From Puccinia triticina (Eukaryota; Basidiomycota; Pucciniomycetes; Pucciniales; Pucciniaceae): a DNA stretch of 64,000 nucleotides. The notes beneath the pieces are model-generated. The model was given only the letters and a program-made list of their open reading frames with translations. It did not search any database and was not told where the DNA came from. Shown piece by piece: positions 1-11,401 of this stretch. Position 1 is the stretch's first letter. Each line of letters starts with the position of its first letter. The stretch is taken from positions 6,572,001 to 6,636,000 of the forward strand of contig NC_070561.1 in the NCBI RefSeq assembly GCF_026914185.1, read 5' to 3'. The translations under genes and the position numbers were made by a program.

Positions 1-560
1 TCCTCTTTGCACATGTCAAACTTCCATGCACTTGGTTTTGAAAAATGTTGCTCTGTGGATGAGCCTCCACCTCCTGTATAAACAGATCCAATAATATAAT
101 CCCCATTAGATAATTTATTTAACCACAACCGCTCTAAACAAGAGTATCAAAATTGATCTTATGGGGTTGGTAAGATGATCATAATCTAATGGTTTTTCTT
201 CTTTTGAAGAGGATCCAGAAGCTAGAATTTGATTATCAATTGGAAATTTCAAGGTTGATAACTGCTCCAATCCATTGTCACCTTCTTCTAGTATTGGTTG
301 GAAGGTGGCCAATTTTGATCCCTTGATGGTTTCCATGGCAAAGCATCTTGCAACAAGCTAATTCATAGGTAATCCCAATCAGTCAGATAAATCATCATGC
401 CAATTAAACAAAGTGAAACAGCAAAGACTTAACAAACAAGGCCAGAAACTGGGAAAACATAGTGAAAATTCTAGTTGTTTATTTGAAAAAAATTGCTGGA
501 TGCAATGATATATATGAGATATATCAGCTGATGATGCTATTTCTTGTTTTTTGAAAAGTG
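1..560. other. AT-rich stretch, no gene seen
   Basis: Only short open frames without recognisable domains. I see no splice-consistent gene structure and no terminal repeats. The last part leads into the first, diverged copy of the tandem repeat that follows. Confidence 0.5.
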
Positions 561-593
561 AAGGGTGGGAGAAATTTGAATTGCATCAAGACC

Positions 594-1575
594 CACACTT
601 GGATTGCTACTGCTGGTGTGAATTTTCAGTAAAAATGAAGAGGCACTGCTGCTGGCCAGTGAATAATTTGACAGGTCATCAATATTTATACAATTTGACT
701 TTCCCTTGGTCCTCACATGGATCAAATGACCAAATACACCATTATGTAATTGAAGGGTTTGAAAAACCCACCATTTATTGTAATGGCCTTCAAAAAAGGA
801 CTTCTTGTTGTGAAATATTGATATTGCATTGCCATGCTATGTAGTAAAAAAAGCAAAAGCAGCCCAAAAAATATTTTATTGTCATGTTGTAGCAATCACT
901 TTTGATACGTGTAGTAATTCACACTTGTGTCAAGTTCAGAATTTGCTATGTTACATCAACAAGGATATGCAGCCCGCTTGGGTCAAGTTTTGAAGTTGCT
1001 ACTGTTGGTGTGAAGTTTCAGTAAAAAAAGAAGAGGCACTGCTGCTGGCCAGTGAATTATTTGACAGGTCATCAATATTCATACAATTTGACTTTACCTT
1101 GGTCCCCACATGTATCAGACATGGCAATCCTTTGTGTCTCATAGTTGTTTTCCAAGGCTTAGCCAAAGGATATGCAGCCTGTTTGGGTCAAGTTTTGAAG
1201 TTGCTACTGCTGGTGTGAAGTTTCAGTAAAAATGAAGAGGCACTGCTGCTGGCTGGTGAATAATTTGACAGGTCATCAATATTCATACAATTTGACTTTA
1301 CCTTGGTCCCCACATGTATCAGACATGGCAATCCTTTGTGTCTCATAGTTGTTTTCCAAGGCTTAGCCAAAGGATATGCAGCCTGTTTGGGTCAAGTTTT
1401 GAAGTTGCTACTGCTGGTGTGAAGTTTCAGTAAAAATGAAGAGGCACTGCTGCTGGCTGGTGAATAATTTGACAGGTCATCAATATTCATACAATTTGAC
1501 TTTACCTTGGTCCCCACATGTATCAGACATGGTAATCCTATGTGTCTCATAGTTGTTGTCCAAGGCTTAGCCAAG
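594..1575. repeat. 204-bp tandem repeat, 3 good copies plus one diverged
   Basis: The marker GGATATGCAGCC recurs near 964, 1169 and 1373, a period of 204-205 bp. Each unit carries a GTTGCTACTGCTGGTGTGAA segment, then a GAAGAGGCACTGCTGCTGGC segment, then a block around CCACATGTATCAGACATGG. A more diverged copy covers about 594-730. Units 2 and 3 are nearly identical, so the expansion is recent. The small minus-strand frames repeated in each unit are a by-product of the repeat. Confidence 0.9.
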
Positions 1576-1581
1576 AAGCTC

Positions 1582-2015
1582 AGGGTGTTAATGGGTGGGC
1601 CAACCCAAAACCAACCTGAGACCTGTTGGGTTGTGGGTTGGGTTCAGGCACTTTTTGAAAGAAAATCACATGACCCAACTTCCAAAATTATTGGGTCAGT
1701 TTCAGGAAGCCTATTTTCTAATTGGGTTGGCCCCAGACCCAACCACAACGTTTCCAACAGTGAAGTTGGCAGTCATAGGCACTCAATAGGTCAAGACCCG
1801 CCGTGTTTTTTGACCTAGAATGGCATCGGGTTGGGTTCGGGCAGCATAATTTCCAATCTGCCCCGGCCCGACCAGACCGAAAATAATTGCTGGGTCGGGT
1901 TTGGACACTGCCTTTTGGCCCGAACCCGACCCGTTTACACACTGGAGAGGCGCTCGGTGCGGGCCCATGATACTCGGGTCAGGCCCGGAATATTTTGTGA
2001 GGCCCGGCCCATCCC
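1582..2015. mobile_element. GGGTTGGG/CCCGACC-rich repeat, probable hAT-type non-autonomous element
   Basis: Dense GGGTTGGG, CCCAACC and GGGTCGGG motifs. The left edge reads CAGGGTGTTAATGGGTGGG and the right edge reads CGGCCCATCCCTG on the plus strand, a weak inverted pair. The motif style matches the better-defined hAT derivative at 36452-37309. I could not find a matching target-site duplication, so it may be two abutting or truncated copies. It ends about 160 bp before the start codon of the GTPase gene. Confidence 0.5.
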
Positions 2016-2173
2016 TGCCCGCAACGGTGGCTGGCACTCTCGCCAAGTGACGCTCCCAGTACATCGGAAAGAAAGAACGGGTCGATTATTCGCCGGAGAA
2101 ACAACGCATTCGTTCTTCAAGCTTCTTAGTTCAAGTGGAGGACCTCACAATACCGACGCGAGTATAATCAGCT

Positions 2174-3515
2174 ATGTATCGTCTTCTGTCTGGTCTGCAT
2201 GCACATCTCACTCGGAAAGAAGAGTTCAACGTCATCATTCTTGGCCTAGATCATGCTGGAAAAACTGTCAGTAGTTGTAAGAGTTTTCTTCATTCCTTCC
2301 TTCCTTCTGAAAAGTGAACCATAAAAAGTCACGTTTCAACAGTCGATTGCTCGGTGAAATAGCTTAGAATTCTTACTGATCTGTTTTCCTGTCCCTCTTG
2401 CTTTTTCCGATCTGATTTTTAAAAAACAAAACACGCACGACGATATCAGACGATGTTAGAGAAAGTCAAGACGATATTTTCTCCCTCCCAACCCGGCCTA
2501 AATCCTTCCCAAATTGCACCTACCATAGGCCAAAACATAGGTCGAATCACGCTGTCATCGACGTACCTAAAATTCTGGGATTTGGGGGGCTCGAAAGATA
2601 TCCGATCGATATGGGAGAAGTATTACGAAGAGGCGGATGCGATATGTTGGGTGTTAGATAGTCAGGACCGATTCCGAAACGGATGGAAGTCAGATGGAAA
2701 TGCTCGGAATAGCCATGAAGCCCAAGGTGGATCGGGTGGTGATTCGAAGGGAAAGGGCAAAGCAAAAGCTGTCAACGAGTCTCCCGCTGGATCAGAACGC
2801 GGCGAAGGATGGGCCGAGCTCGAAAAAGTCCTTCAGCATCCCTCCATTGCTCACTCCAACATCCCCGTCCTCGTCATCGCCAACAAACAAGACCGCGAAG
2901 CTCGCCCACTGCCTGGACAAAAGTCGGCTGCTTACGACCCCCCTCTGCAATCTTCCACCTCCACTTCCGAAGTCGATCTCGAGGACCAACACCATCAACA
3001 ACTCGACCCAATGACTGTCGAAGAAATCAAAGAAATGTTCAATCGCTTGGTCATGGAATCTGAGAGATCTGAAAAGGCGCGATCTTTAGGTCTCAGTGAA
3101 GCTCATGTTCTTGGAGTTTCCTCCTTAACTGGGTATGTCCTTCTTCAAACTTTTGAAAAAAAGACATATCAAAAATCTCCTTTTAGTGTAAGTTTTTGGA
3201 ACTGACGGACTCGATTATTGGTCCGGAACGTATTCGTCTTTTGGTTCTAACAGGCAAGGGATTAGAGAAGCCATCAACTGGCTGTTCTTCAGAGTAGCCA
3301 CCAAAGGTCAATCGCGCAAAACACAACACCTAAAAAATCAACAGAACTTACTCAAACAACAGCAGCAAGAACAACAAAGATCGAATCCTTATCTTCAACT
3401 TTCTACTAATGAACATTCGACTGTCAATCATAACAGGGATCCTTCCTCTCTAAAAAACAATTTCATCAAATTGGTCGACTTGAGTAAATTTAATCATTCT
3501 ACTTCATCGACTTGA
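2174..3515 (+). CDS. ARF-related small GTPase, ARFRP1/Arl3 type
   Basis: Three exons: 2174-2266, 2450-3132 and 3254-3515, with introns GTCAGT..ATATCAG and GTATGT..AACAG; total 345 residues. The N-terminus MYRLLSGLHAHLTRKEEF and the P-loop GLDHAGKTT (split by intron 1) fit ARFRP1/Arl3, Golgi GTPases that recruit tethers and adaptors. Switch II reads FWDLGGSKD, NKQD is the G4 box and SSLTG the G5 box. Arl3-type proteins lack an N-myristoylation glycine, and none is present here. Oddities: the usual catalytic Gln after WDxGG is Ser; a Gly/Ser/Lys-rich insert follows the switch II helix; another acidic insert follows NKQD; and there is a Gln-rich C-terminal tail. The family is usually about 200 residues. 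The reading frame is clean, so it is probably a functional host gene. The exact subfamily is inferred from the N-terminus. Confidence 0.85.
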
Positions 3516-4442
3516 TTTACTCTTTTTTCATTTGGTCTGTGTGTATATGTGTGTTTGTGTCTATGGCAGTTTGTTTGTTCTCTTGTTTTTTTCCATCCGA
3601 TCCTCTCTTTCAATCTTTCCTGCAAAAACAAAACTCTTGCTTGTGGTTGTATACATACACACTTGATCAAGGTCAGGATTCATCAGAGCTTTGTGGTGAT
3701 AGGTTCCCTTTAACCATCATCAATCTGGACAAAACCACTGTGTGAGAAACTGCAACCCCCACAAATTTGGTGTTCTCAAAGTGTGACATAAAATCCTGAC
3801 ATCATTGGGGCCCTATGGAATTGATATCCTATTTCAACCCTGTGGCCTGAGAGACATAGGAAACTACCTTTTTCCAATGCCCCTTATTGGCCCCATTTCT
3901 CCTTTGGTGGCTAAGGTTTGGGGGAACAATTTGTGCACAAAATTTTGGAGAACCTTGGCCCATACTTTGCTTGTTTTTTTGGGCCTTGAGCAGCACTCAG
4001 CATCCTTTTTTGTGACTTTCATTGTGTCTGCTTCCTCCCATATTACACAGCTTGCACTGCACAGAAAATAAAGCTCAAAATATTACAAAGATGATTGTAG
4101 ATCAAGGAAATGCTTTGAAGATGCATGAAAATGGTACAAGATGAACAAAAGGAAAAAATATTCAAGAAAAAATGAATGAGACTGATTGTGAAAAATTGCC
4201 CACCGGCATGCTACCCAAAAGTAACATAAGCTGTTACTTACAACTCTTTTGAGCCCTCACAGGCACTCACCAAGGCGGATGAAAGCCCAGATTAGCACTA
4301 ATCCAAGAGTAAGCTAATCTGCTACTTCTTGAGTTACAGCTGCACTAATGAGGATGTCGTGATAAATTTTGCCATGGACCACTCATCTGTCAGAATTACA
4401 GCTTGGTTGCGGAGGCAGAACACTATCACAGCCCTTTCAAAC
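3516..4442. other. Intergenic, no gene seen
   Basis: Downstream of the GTPase gene. Short frames only, none with a recognisable domain. The segment at 4200-4340 contains AGCTAATCT / AGATTAGC-like short inverted motifs that may be remnants of a MITE. Confidence 0.4.
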
Positions 4443-4447
4443 CCCTC

Positions 4448-4622
4448 TGTTAAGGTCTGTTCTGTGGAGAGGAAGATGGAATCTGAAGGTTCTGGATCCA
4501 AGATGGTAGATTGCAGGATGAGGAGCAGTCCGGGATCTCCAGGCTCTTAAACTTTGAGAGTGCCGCCTGTGACATGTACGTGTAAGCTATGTACATGGAG
4601 TCCTGCACTACAGCTCATAACA
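4448..4622 (-). repeat. 3' LTR of the Ty3 element
   Basis: 175 bp, TGTTA..TAACA termini, about 20 bp longer than the 5' copy because of small indels. The 13-bp purine tract AAAGGGGGGATGA (minus strand, 4635-4623) abuts it. Confidence 0.92.
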
Positions 4623-4635
4623 TCATCCCCCCTTT
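4623..4635 (-). other. Polypurine tract of the Ty3 element
   Basis: On the minus strand AAAGGGGGGATGA lies directly upstream of the 3' LTR, the expected position for the plus-strand DNA primer. A second purine run lies just beyond it. Confidence 0.8.
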
Positions 4636-4699
4636 AATGCCCAAGCCCCCCCCTTTTCTGTTTAAACGGATGAAAATTAAATAAATTCCTCTTCTTTTG

Positions 4700-7640
4700 G
4701 CTCAGCATTACAAAGCCCTATGGGGAAAAAGCTTGCCCTCTCACTTTCTGCCCCGCGTCCGTCAGTGTTTGGCCGCCGCCTCTGGGAATTTGATTTTGAA
4801 GTCCGCCAGTAGATCTCCGCAGTTTTTCAGGTTCTCCGCTGGTTCCCACAAGTTTTCCTCCAGCCCAAATCCCTTCCAACTGACAAGATATTGGATTGTC
4901 TGTCCTCTCCGCCAACAGTCAAGTGCCTCTGCCACTTCCCATTTGTCTCTGCCATCCACTATTACTGGCTCTGGAGTCCTCTTCCACTGCTCTGCTACTT
5001 CATTGGGTTTGTGTTTGCAGAGAACAGAGACATGCAAAACCAACACCCTGCATAGAAAGCAGAAGGGTCAGCTTGTATGCGGACTTAGAGATTTGGCTGG
5101 CTATTAGAAATGGTCCTAGCCAGCGGTTTTCTAGTTTTGGGCTGGGGCGGGTGGTTGAGATGTTGCATCCGTCCAACCAAATTTTGTCTCCGCTCTTCCA
5201 TTCCGGAGTATCCCGCACGCTTTTGTCAAATTGGCTCTTCATTGTCTCTTGCGCCGCTTCTAGACAGTGTTTGAGCTCCTTCTGAGCCTCCTCTAGCCGG
5301 CGGAGGCGCTCCGTCACTGCTGGTACACACTGCTCCGCGGTAAGAAGGATTGTCACCTTAATTTGCTTTGAAGGGGGAAACTCCGTGTGGAAGTATGGTC
5401 GTTGTTGTTGTAAGCAAACTCTGCTGTTTGCAGTAGTGGTGCCCAGTCATCTTGTTGGTAGCACACAAAGTGGCAGAGGTACTGTTCCACCGCTTTGTTT
5501 TCAATCTCTGATTGGCCATTGGTCCTGGGGTGATAAAGTGCAGCGCTTTCACCCTTGCAACAATTCCTTATCAAAGATTTTGTAGTTCTTCTCCGCTTGT
5601 GCCAAAGATCTGGATAGGTATGCGACGGGGTGGATATCATTGTCCTTTTCACAAGTCTGGGACAACACTGCTCCAAGCGCCAAGTTGGAGCAATCACATT
5701 CAAGGATGAATGGCTTGTATGGGTCCGCAATCTTGAATATTGGAGCGGAAGTGAAAGCAGTCTTGAGGGATTCAAAGGCAGAGCTGCATCTTGCTTCCCA
5801 CACAAAGGGAGTCCTGGCTTTAGTCAGATCATGGAGTGGTTTAGTCTTTCCATAAAAATTCTTCACAAAGCGGTGGTAGAAGTTTGCAAATTCAATTAAC
5901 CACTGCAGTTTGTTAACATTCCGTGGTGGGGGCCAATCCGTCACCACCTTCACTTTCCTGGGGTCATTCTAATTCAATTACATGCTATCTACAATCCTAA
6001 GTACTCCATTTCTGGTTTTGAAAACTCACATTTTTCAGGTTTCAGACACAGTTGGTGCTTGCTCAGGATTTTGAGAATACCGTTGACCGCCTCCGCATGG
6101 TTGGCACCCTTCTGTGTGTAAACCATTATGTTTTCCAGGCAAGCAGTGGTGTCCTTCCCAATCTGCCCAAGTAGGATGTCTTGCATAAAGTACTGGACGT
6201 ACCCCTGGGCTCCTGCAGGTCCAAATGGCATGGTGAGTGGAGCAAATTTTCCTGCCTTGCAGATAAAAGCTATTTCATCCTCATTGCCCTCCGCTACACC
6301 GAGGTTTCCATAGGCTTTGCAGAGGTCCAGTTTTGTGGATGTGTTGGTGTTTAGCAGGCTATCAACTAAGTCCATTGTCAGAGGTAAGGGGTATTGGTTC
6401 TTCACTGTCAATGTCTTGATTTTCCGGTAGTCAAGACAGGGGCAGAGGTTTCTTTCCTTCTTTCCAGTGAATAAAACGGGGCCACCCATGGGGGTGTGGT
6501 CCTCCGTATTTTTCCGCTGGTCAGTCCTTCCTCAATCAGTGTATCAAGTGCTTGGTTCTCCGCCGGTGATAGCGGAATGATCCTGCTTGCTTGTGGTGTG
6601 GCTCTGGGGACTAGGTTAACCCAGAATTCATATTTTCTCCGTGGTGGTATCTTCATGGCGCTAGACTTCCTGAACATGTCAATATACCAGTGATAACACC
6701 GTGGTACTAGTTCTTCAGCGGTTCACACTACAACATTGGCCTTTCCTGCTGCTGCCAGTTGGGCAGAGGTTGACCAAAATGTCTTGGCGGCACTGATCTC
6801 TGTGGGGTAATGTTCTAGGAGAGAAAGGGGATTTCCAGCTGCTTTGGAGAATGATTGCAGAAAAAATTTATTGTACTCACATTGCGGAGGCAGTAAACCA
6901 CACACCCCCTTGTCACATATCCTAGCTTTCCCCATCATGGGCCCTTGGCCCTCTGTTGAGGATGTTTGCAGAGTGGAAAATACCGCCAAAGCGGTAGCAA
7001 AGTCATTGGCTGTGTTGGTGGGGTTCCATTCAGGTTGCGGAGGGTTTGGATTCCATTTGGGGTGCCGAGCTCTATCTACGGGAAAAACAAGCTTGCCAGC
7101 TGCTTCAGGGAGTATGGATGAGGGTAGTCTATCAAACTCACATTGGGGGGCAGTAAAGCAAAAACCCCCTCATCACAAATCCTAGCTTTCCCCATCATGG
7201 GCCCTTGGCCCTCTGTTGAGGATGTTTTTGAAGTGGACAAAACTGCGGAGGCAGTTGCAATGTTGGAGTGGTTGGAGCAGAGGGTGCTGGTGGTCCAGTC
7301 AATTTAGTGTCTGTGTTTGCGGATCCATGGAATCCCAAGGATGCCGTTGTATGTATCTTTCAGTTGGGTGATGATGAATTTTGACGGGTGGGGTTCTTCA
7401 TTCAGGGTCAAATCAATCTCATACCCCGCTTGAGATGTGGAGCCATCAAAGGCGGAGACGGTCCGCTTTGAGGCAGTGGTGTTGCGGAGTAATCCTGCCG
7501 CGGCAGCGTAGGACTTGCTCAGAACATTGTGGGTTGCTCTGGAATCAATCAGGAAGTAGGCGGGGGTCAAGGGGGTCTGGGTGTTGTGATGGTGCAAGAG
7601 ATGAAACATTGGGGATCAATTTCATTCTTGTTTAATGTTT
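4700..7640 (-). pseudogene. Ty3 pol remnant: protease, RT, RNase H, partial integrase, chromodomain
   Basis: Protease at 7304-7609 has FLIDSRATHNVLS, where the DSGA active-site Gly is Arg. RT at about 5989-6680 keeps LDYRKIKTLTVKNQYPLP and MPFGPAGAQGYVQ, but the YxDD box reads CLENIMV, so the catalytic aspartates are lost. RNase H/connection at 5549-5953 keeps PFILECDCSNLALGAVLSQ. The frame then jumps to integrase HPRTNGQSEIENK (about 5500), so the zinc finger and most of the integrase core are deleted. WKSGDKIWLDG (about 5180) is the integrase C-terminal part. LVSWKGFGLEENLWEPAEN (about 4850) is a chromodomain. A segment near 6870-6990 is repeated at 7140-7250, an internal duplication. Confidence 0.88.
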
Positions 7641-7699
7641 GACTAGCACCAATACTCAATACTACAAGACAAATCTGCTGCACTCAGGAAAGGCACAAC

Positions 7700-9602
7700 C
7701 TTCATTCCTGAGCACCTCCATTTTTTTCCAAGTCGGCCCAGCCTTTTCCACCTTTATCCGCTGGCCCACCTCCCCCCATTGCCACCATCCCGTCCACTAG
7801 TTGTTGGATCTGATCCTCCATTGCCGCAATCCTGGCGTTCCTGTGGCCTTTGCCCTTCTTGGTCAGAAACTTGCAAGATATATGGTCCTGCACTCTGCAT
7901 TGGAAACAGAGGCCTTCCCGCATCATCTGGGTCTTCTCGGAGTTGGGGAGTTGGCTATTTAACACCAATAGGTCCATGGTGTTCGGGTCAATCTTCTGTT
8001 TGGTCAGTGCTACCCCGGTCTCCGCTTGTAAAGCTCTAGTGCCAAGCTAGCAACCTTGTTAATGGTTGCAAATGTGGTGCGGAAAACAGTGAGCGCCATC
8101 TGGACGTCCCGCTTCAGGCACTGGCGGTACTGGCTGATAAGGGTGGGGATTTCCCATCTTGCAGAAGAAGCGTGCTGGAGAAAGGAGTGGATGTAGTCCG
8201 CCAAGGACCCAGTCTGCTTCAGCGCTTGAAGGGCTTGTTCAGCCTTTGCCTTCTTTTCCGGTGTGGTGATTTATATAGGCGAGCGCGGTAGAATGTCCAC
8301 ACGGGGATAGCGCGGGCGGGGAATGCACAAAGCCGCTCAGGCAGGGTGCATTCCGGTGACATAAGCACTGAGGATGAGGTCAGGAAAACACGCTAGGAAA
8401 GCTTACGGAAAGTCACGCGCGGATTGGAATGCACGGATTGCGGATTGCGGATTGCGGATTGCGGATTTCGGATTGGGTATTCGGATTGGAGCGGAAAAAA
8501 GACAGGGCTGGACTGCGGCGGGACTACACACGTGGACTGGTAGCAGCGGCGCGACAGCGGGTGAGCCATGACAGCCTGAGCGGGTTCCATCAGCGGATGG
8601 AACTGGGGTGAAGGCGGTGGCAAGAGAACGACTGACGGGGGCTAGACAGAGGACGGTGGGAGGGCAAGCGTCGGAGAGGAGCGGAGTCTGGGAAAGTGAC
8701 GAGCGGGATAGCGGGCGGAGTAGGCGGACTAGTGCGGGAAAGTGTCAGACGTGCGGGATTGGGTGGGAACGGCGACGTGCGCGGAGGGGAGGACGGCAAG
8801 GGGGGGACTCTCCTATTGGGGGGGGGGAATCTTTATCCTATCAAATAATTACGGATTTTTACTCATCATCATTGTACTTACAACTACGGACGTACAAGAG
8901 TTATTGAGAGATTATCTGTGTTCTTATCCTTATTCGAGAGTTACTTGCGGATTTTTGTGCTTACGATGTGCGGAGCTTTATTCACTTGCGGACTATTACG
9001 CTATAGATCAGGCTTGGTAAAGGAGCGCTGAAGGCTAGCGGAAAGTAGCAGTGCGGAGCCGAGTTACCGACAATCACACAGCCTGGACATCAATATTCTT
9101 GAAGGAGGCGGTTAGCGGACATTCTACATCAGCCAACCAGCTTTCATTCTCACACCGGGTTGAAATACATGCCCTGGAAGGCTGCTGTGAATTCCGCATA
9201 CGTCAGGGTGGGCAGGTACGCTGCTGTCTGGTCAAGGAACGGGGTGGCCCATATGCCCGCCGGTCCAGTCATGTAGGAGGAAACAAATAGTATTTGTGTT
9301 GTGACGGTGGGGAGCAAGGCCTTGTTAAGTTCATATAGATGCCAACCTGGCGGACAAACGTCTCCACCACCACTCCGTGTTTGCCATTAGACTTGTTGGG
9401 TTGGGCAACTTTGGGGGCCTTGGTTGCAGCTACCTCTGCTCCGGCGGTTGGTATTTGCCTTGGGAGGAGGGGTGGGTTCTGAGTTTGGAGTGCGTCCGCT
9501 AACTTAGCCTTGGCCTGGTGGCATTTTTCCTCCTCTTCATTGGCCTTCTTGGTGATGTTGGCCAGTTGTTGTCAGAGTTTGGCGGCTTTGGAAGCATCCA
9601 TT
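7700..9602 (-). pseudogene. Ty3 gag remnant, split by a solo LTR
   Basis: Starts with MDASKAAKL at 9602 and hits a stop almost at once. A coiled, Lys/Glu-rich part follows, then capsid-like FTAAFQGMYFNP up to 9159. The frame resumes at 8257 with EKKAKAEQALQALKQ and SLADYIHSFLQHA, typical of the retrotransposon gag domain. Near 7920, CFQCRVQDHISC is a degenerate CCHC zinc knuckle. Removing the inserted LTR plus one copy of its CCGG duplication joins the two halves in frame, which confirms the insertion boundaries. Confidence 0.82.
8262..9154. mobile_element. Solo LTR, TGTGGT..CACA, 4-bp TSD CCGG
   Basis: 893 bp, begins TGTGGTGATTTATATAGG and ends TTTCATTCTCACA. It is flanked by CCGG at 8258-8261 and 9155-9158, and its removal restores the surrounding gag frame. 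It is GC-rich, contains four tandem GGATTGC units at about 8430-8470 and a run of 11-12 G at about 8817-8828. No coding capacity. Its termini and TSD type match the LTR at 48102-48871. Confidence 0.82.
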
Positions 9603-9749
9603 GTATAGCTAGGGCCAAGAGTTTGGTGTGATGTCAGAGCGGGATATTCAAGGTTTCTAAGAGCGGAGTTGAGATATTCAAAGTTTCAGAGGCGGAGTGA
9701 TCTGGTTTCTGTTGGTCTGCTTTGTCTCCATGAAGTAGATCCTGTAATA

Positions 9750-9905
9750 TGTTAAGGTCTGTTCTGTGGAGAGAAAGATGGAGTCTGGGGGTTCTGGATT
9801 CAAGATGGTAGATTGCAGAATGAGGAGCAGTCATCTCCAGGCTCTCAAACCTTGAGAGTGCCGCCTGTGAAATGTACATGAAGTCCTGCGCTACAGCTCA
9901 TAACA
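9750..9905 (-). repeat. 5' LTR of the Ty3 element
   Basis: 156 bp, TGTTAAGG..ATAACA, matching 4448-4622 with substitutions and two short deletions. The divergence fits the decayed coding region. Confidence 0.92.
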
Positions 9906-9921
9906 CCCTCAGTGCCCCTTA

Positions 9922-10955
9922 GAGTATCTCCATGGGGTCTCTAAATCCAAATCTGTATAAACTCAGAGCATATCCACTGCCGTCTATAAATTGGATCTGT
10001 ATCCCACACTTAGAGCATCCGCATTGGTTCGGGAGTAAGTCCGGTAGAAGCAGATTAGCTTACTATTGGATTAGCACTAATCTTGGCCATCAACCACATT
10101 GGTGAGTTCCAAATTGATGTGTAAGTATGGTGTATGCACCTGCATCTTATGTCAGCTGTGTTTGGTGCATACATTTGAGTGGGGAGCTGTGCCCGCATGC
10201 ATAGGAATATGCATGTGAGGCTTACTCCCAGGATTAGCAAGGAGTAAAGTTACCCTTAGTCCAAATTGTACTCCAAGGAGGAGTTTAGTTGGACTAAATC
10301 AGACCCAATGCAGCTACCAAGGAGGATTAGTCACGCTAATCCCTCCCTAATCCGCGACCAATGTGGATGCTCTTACTGACCCATACCCAAAAAAAATCCC
10401 CCACCAGTCTCCACCTGTGTCTGTGTTTTTCAAAAATCTGCATCTGTCTCTATCCAGTCTCTAAACCTAGAGACTTGATAGGAACTCTGCATCAACACAT
10501 TTCACAAGGAACCCTTGGATTCCCTGTGTGAAACCCACACACCACACCACCACTTGCAATTGCTTCATATACAGACCCAAGTGGTGGACACTACCCCCTG
10601 TTGGGAGTCTCTATCCTGAGACTTTACAGACTCAGATTTGCAGACCATGGTGGAGATGCTCTCAGGATAGAGACTCCCCAGCAGGATTTAGCAACTCAAA
10701 GCTGGGTGGCGCCCACCGCTATATGAAGTGATTGTGGGCAGTGGTGTGTGGTGTTTGAGCTTCACGTAGTGAACCCAAGGCTTCCTTGTAAAATGTGTTG
10801 ATCAAGAGTCTCTATCAAGTCTTCAGATATAGAGATTGGATAGAGATGAATACATATTTTAAAAGAATGGAGACACAGATGGAGATTGTGGTGGGGGATG
10901 TTTTTTGGGTTTGGGTGTGTAAATGTGGAATGGCCCAACTGTGGTGCAGATGCTC
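9922..10955. mobile_element. PIF/Harbinger-like MITE, long TIRs, TSD TTA
   Basis: Begins GAGTATCTCCATGGGG and ends, on the complementary strand, GAGCATCTGCACCACAG. TTA lies on both sides (9919-9921 and 10956-10958). Long inverted arms run inward: the arm with CTCTATCCAGTCTCTAAACC near 10450 faces its complement near 10830-10860. A second MITE is nested inside. A 3-bp TTA/TAA duplication is characteristic of PIF/Harbinger. No transposase is encoded. Confidence 0.72.
10013..10372. mobile_element. Nested MITE, GAGCATCC TIR, TSD TTA
   Basis: 360 bp. Left end GAGCATCCGCATTGGT; right end on the opposite strand GAGCATCCACATTGGT, 15 of 16 identical. TTA duplications at 10010-10012 and 10373-10375. 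Internal segments around AGATTAGC and GATTAGCG are also inverted. It lies inside the larger TTA-flanked element. Confidence 0.82.
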
Positions 10956-10958
10956 TTA

Positions 10959-11396
10959 GACATCAAAAAATGGCTTTCTTGAAACACACATAGAAACCAT
11001 AATGAAGCTACTATCATTTTTTTCCCTTAAATGCTAGGCAAGAAGGGAGGCTCCACTTCCCTCATTTTGATTTTTTTTTTCAGGCACTGAGTTGCAGGTG
11101 CTACAGGATGTTGAAGTCAAAAAGCAATTGTCTGAAGACTGACACAAACCTCTCCTTCGGAGGCGCTTCACGCCTTGGAGAAGCTTGTTAAGCTCACGTC
11201 CAATTGGGGCCTTCCTCCAACCATCCGCTGGAAGTTCCACCAAGTTGCCAGGATTCACATCCTGCGGCACATGATGCCAGCCTGATCACCCCCTTGCGCA
11301 TCCTAGTGAACTTATCCAAGACCCTCCAAATGTGTTAAGTTTGGTGCCGTAGCAGGCTCATGTGTTATGTCATAAGAAATTGCATCTCCATTGCTC
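10959..11396. other. Spacer between MITE and copia element, no gene seen
   Basis: One frame (about 11085-11280, +) shows a short readable stretch but with stops and no family I recognise. It may be a decayed exon. Confidence 0.35.
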
Positions 11397-11401
11397 CCAA
11401 C

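Larger units (their letters stand above)
4448..9905 (-). mobile_element. Ty3/gypsy chromovirus, decayed, minus strand
   Basis: Bounded by LTRs at 4448-4622 and 9750-9905, both starting TGTTAAGGTCTG and ending ATAACA, and flanked by the exact 5-bp duplication CCCTC (4443-4447 and 9906-9910). On the minus strand the order is gag, zinc knuckle, protease, reverse transcriptase, RNase H, integrase remnant, chromodomain, which is the Ty3 chromovirus order. All frames carry stops and shifts and part of RNase H/integrase is deleted, so it cannot be autonomous. A solo LTR lies in gag. I found no clear tRNA primer site next to the 5' LTR. Confidence 0.93.

Noticed and set aside
1590..1830. Telomeric repeat (GGGTTGGG)
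   Set aside because: Fungal telomeres are usually TTAGGG; here the motif is irregular, on both strands, and tied to a hAT-like element.
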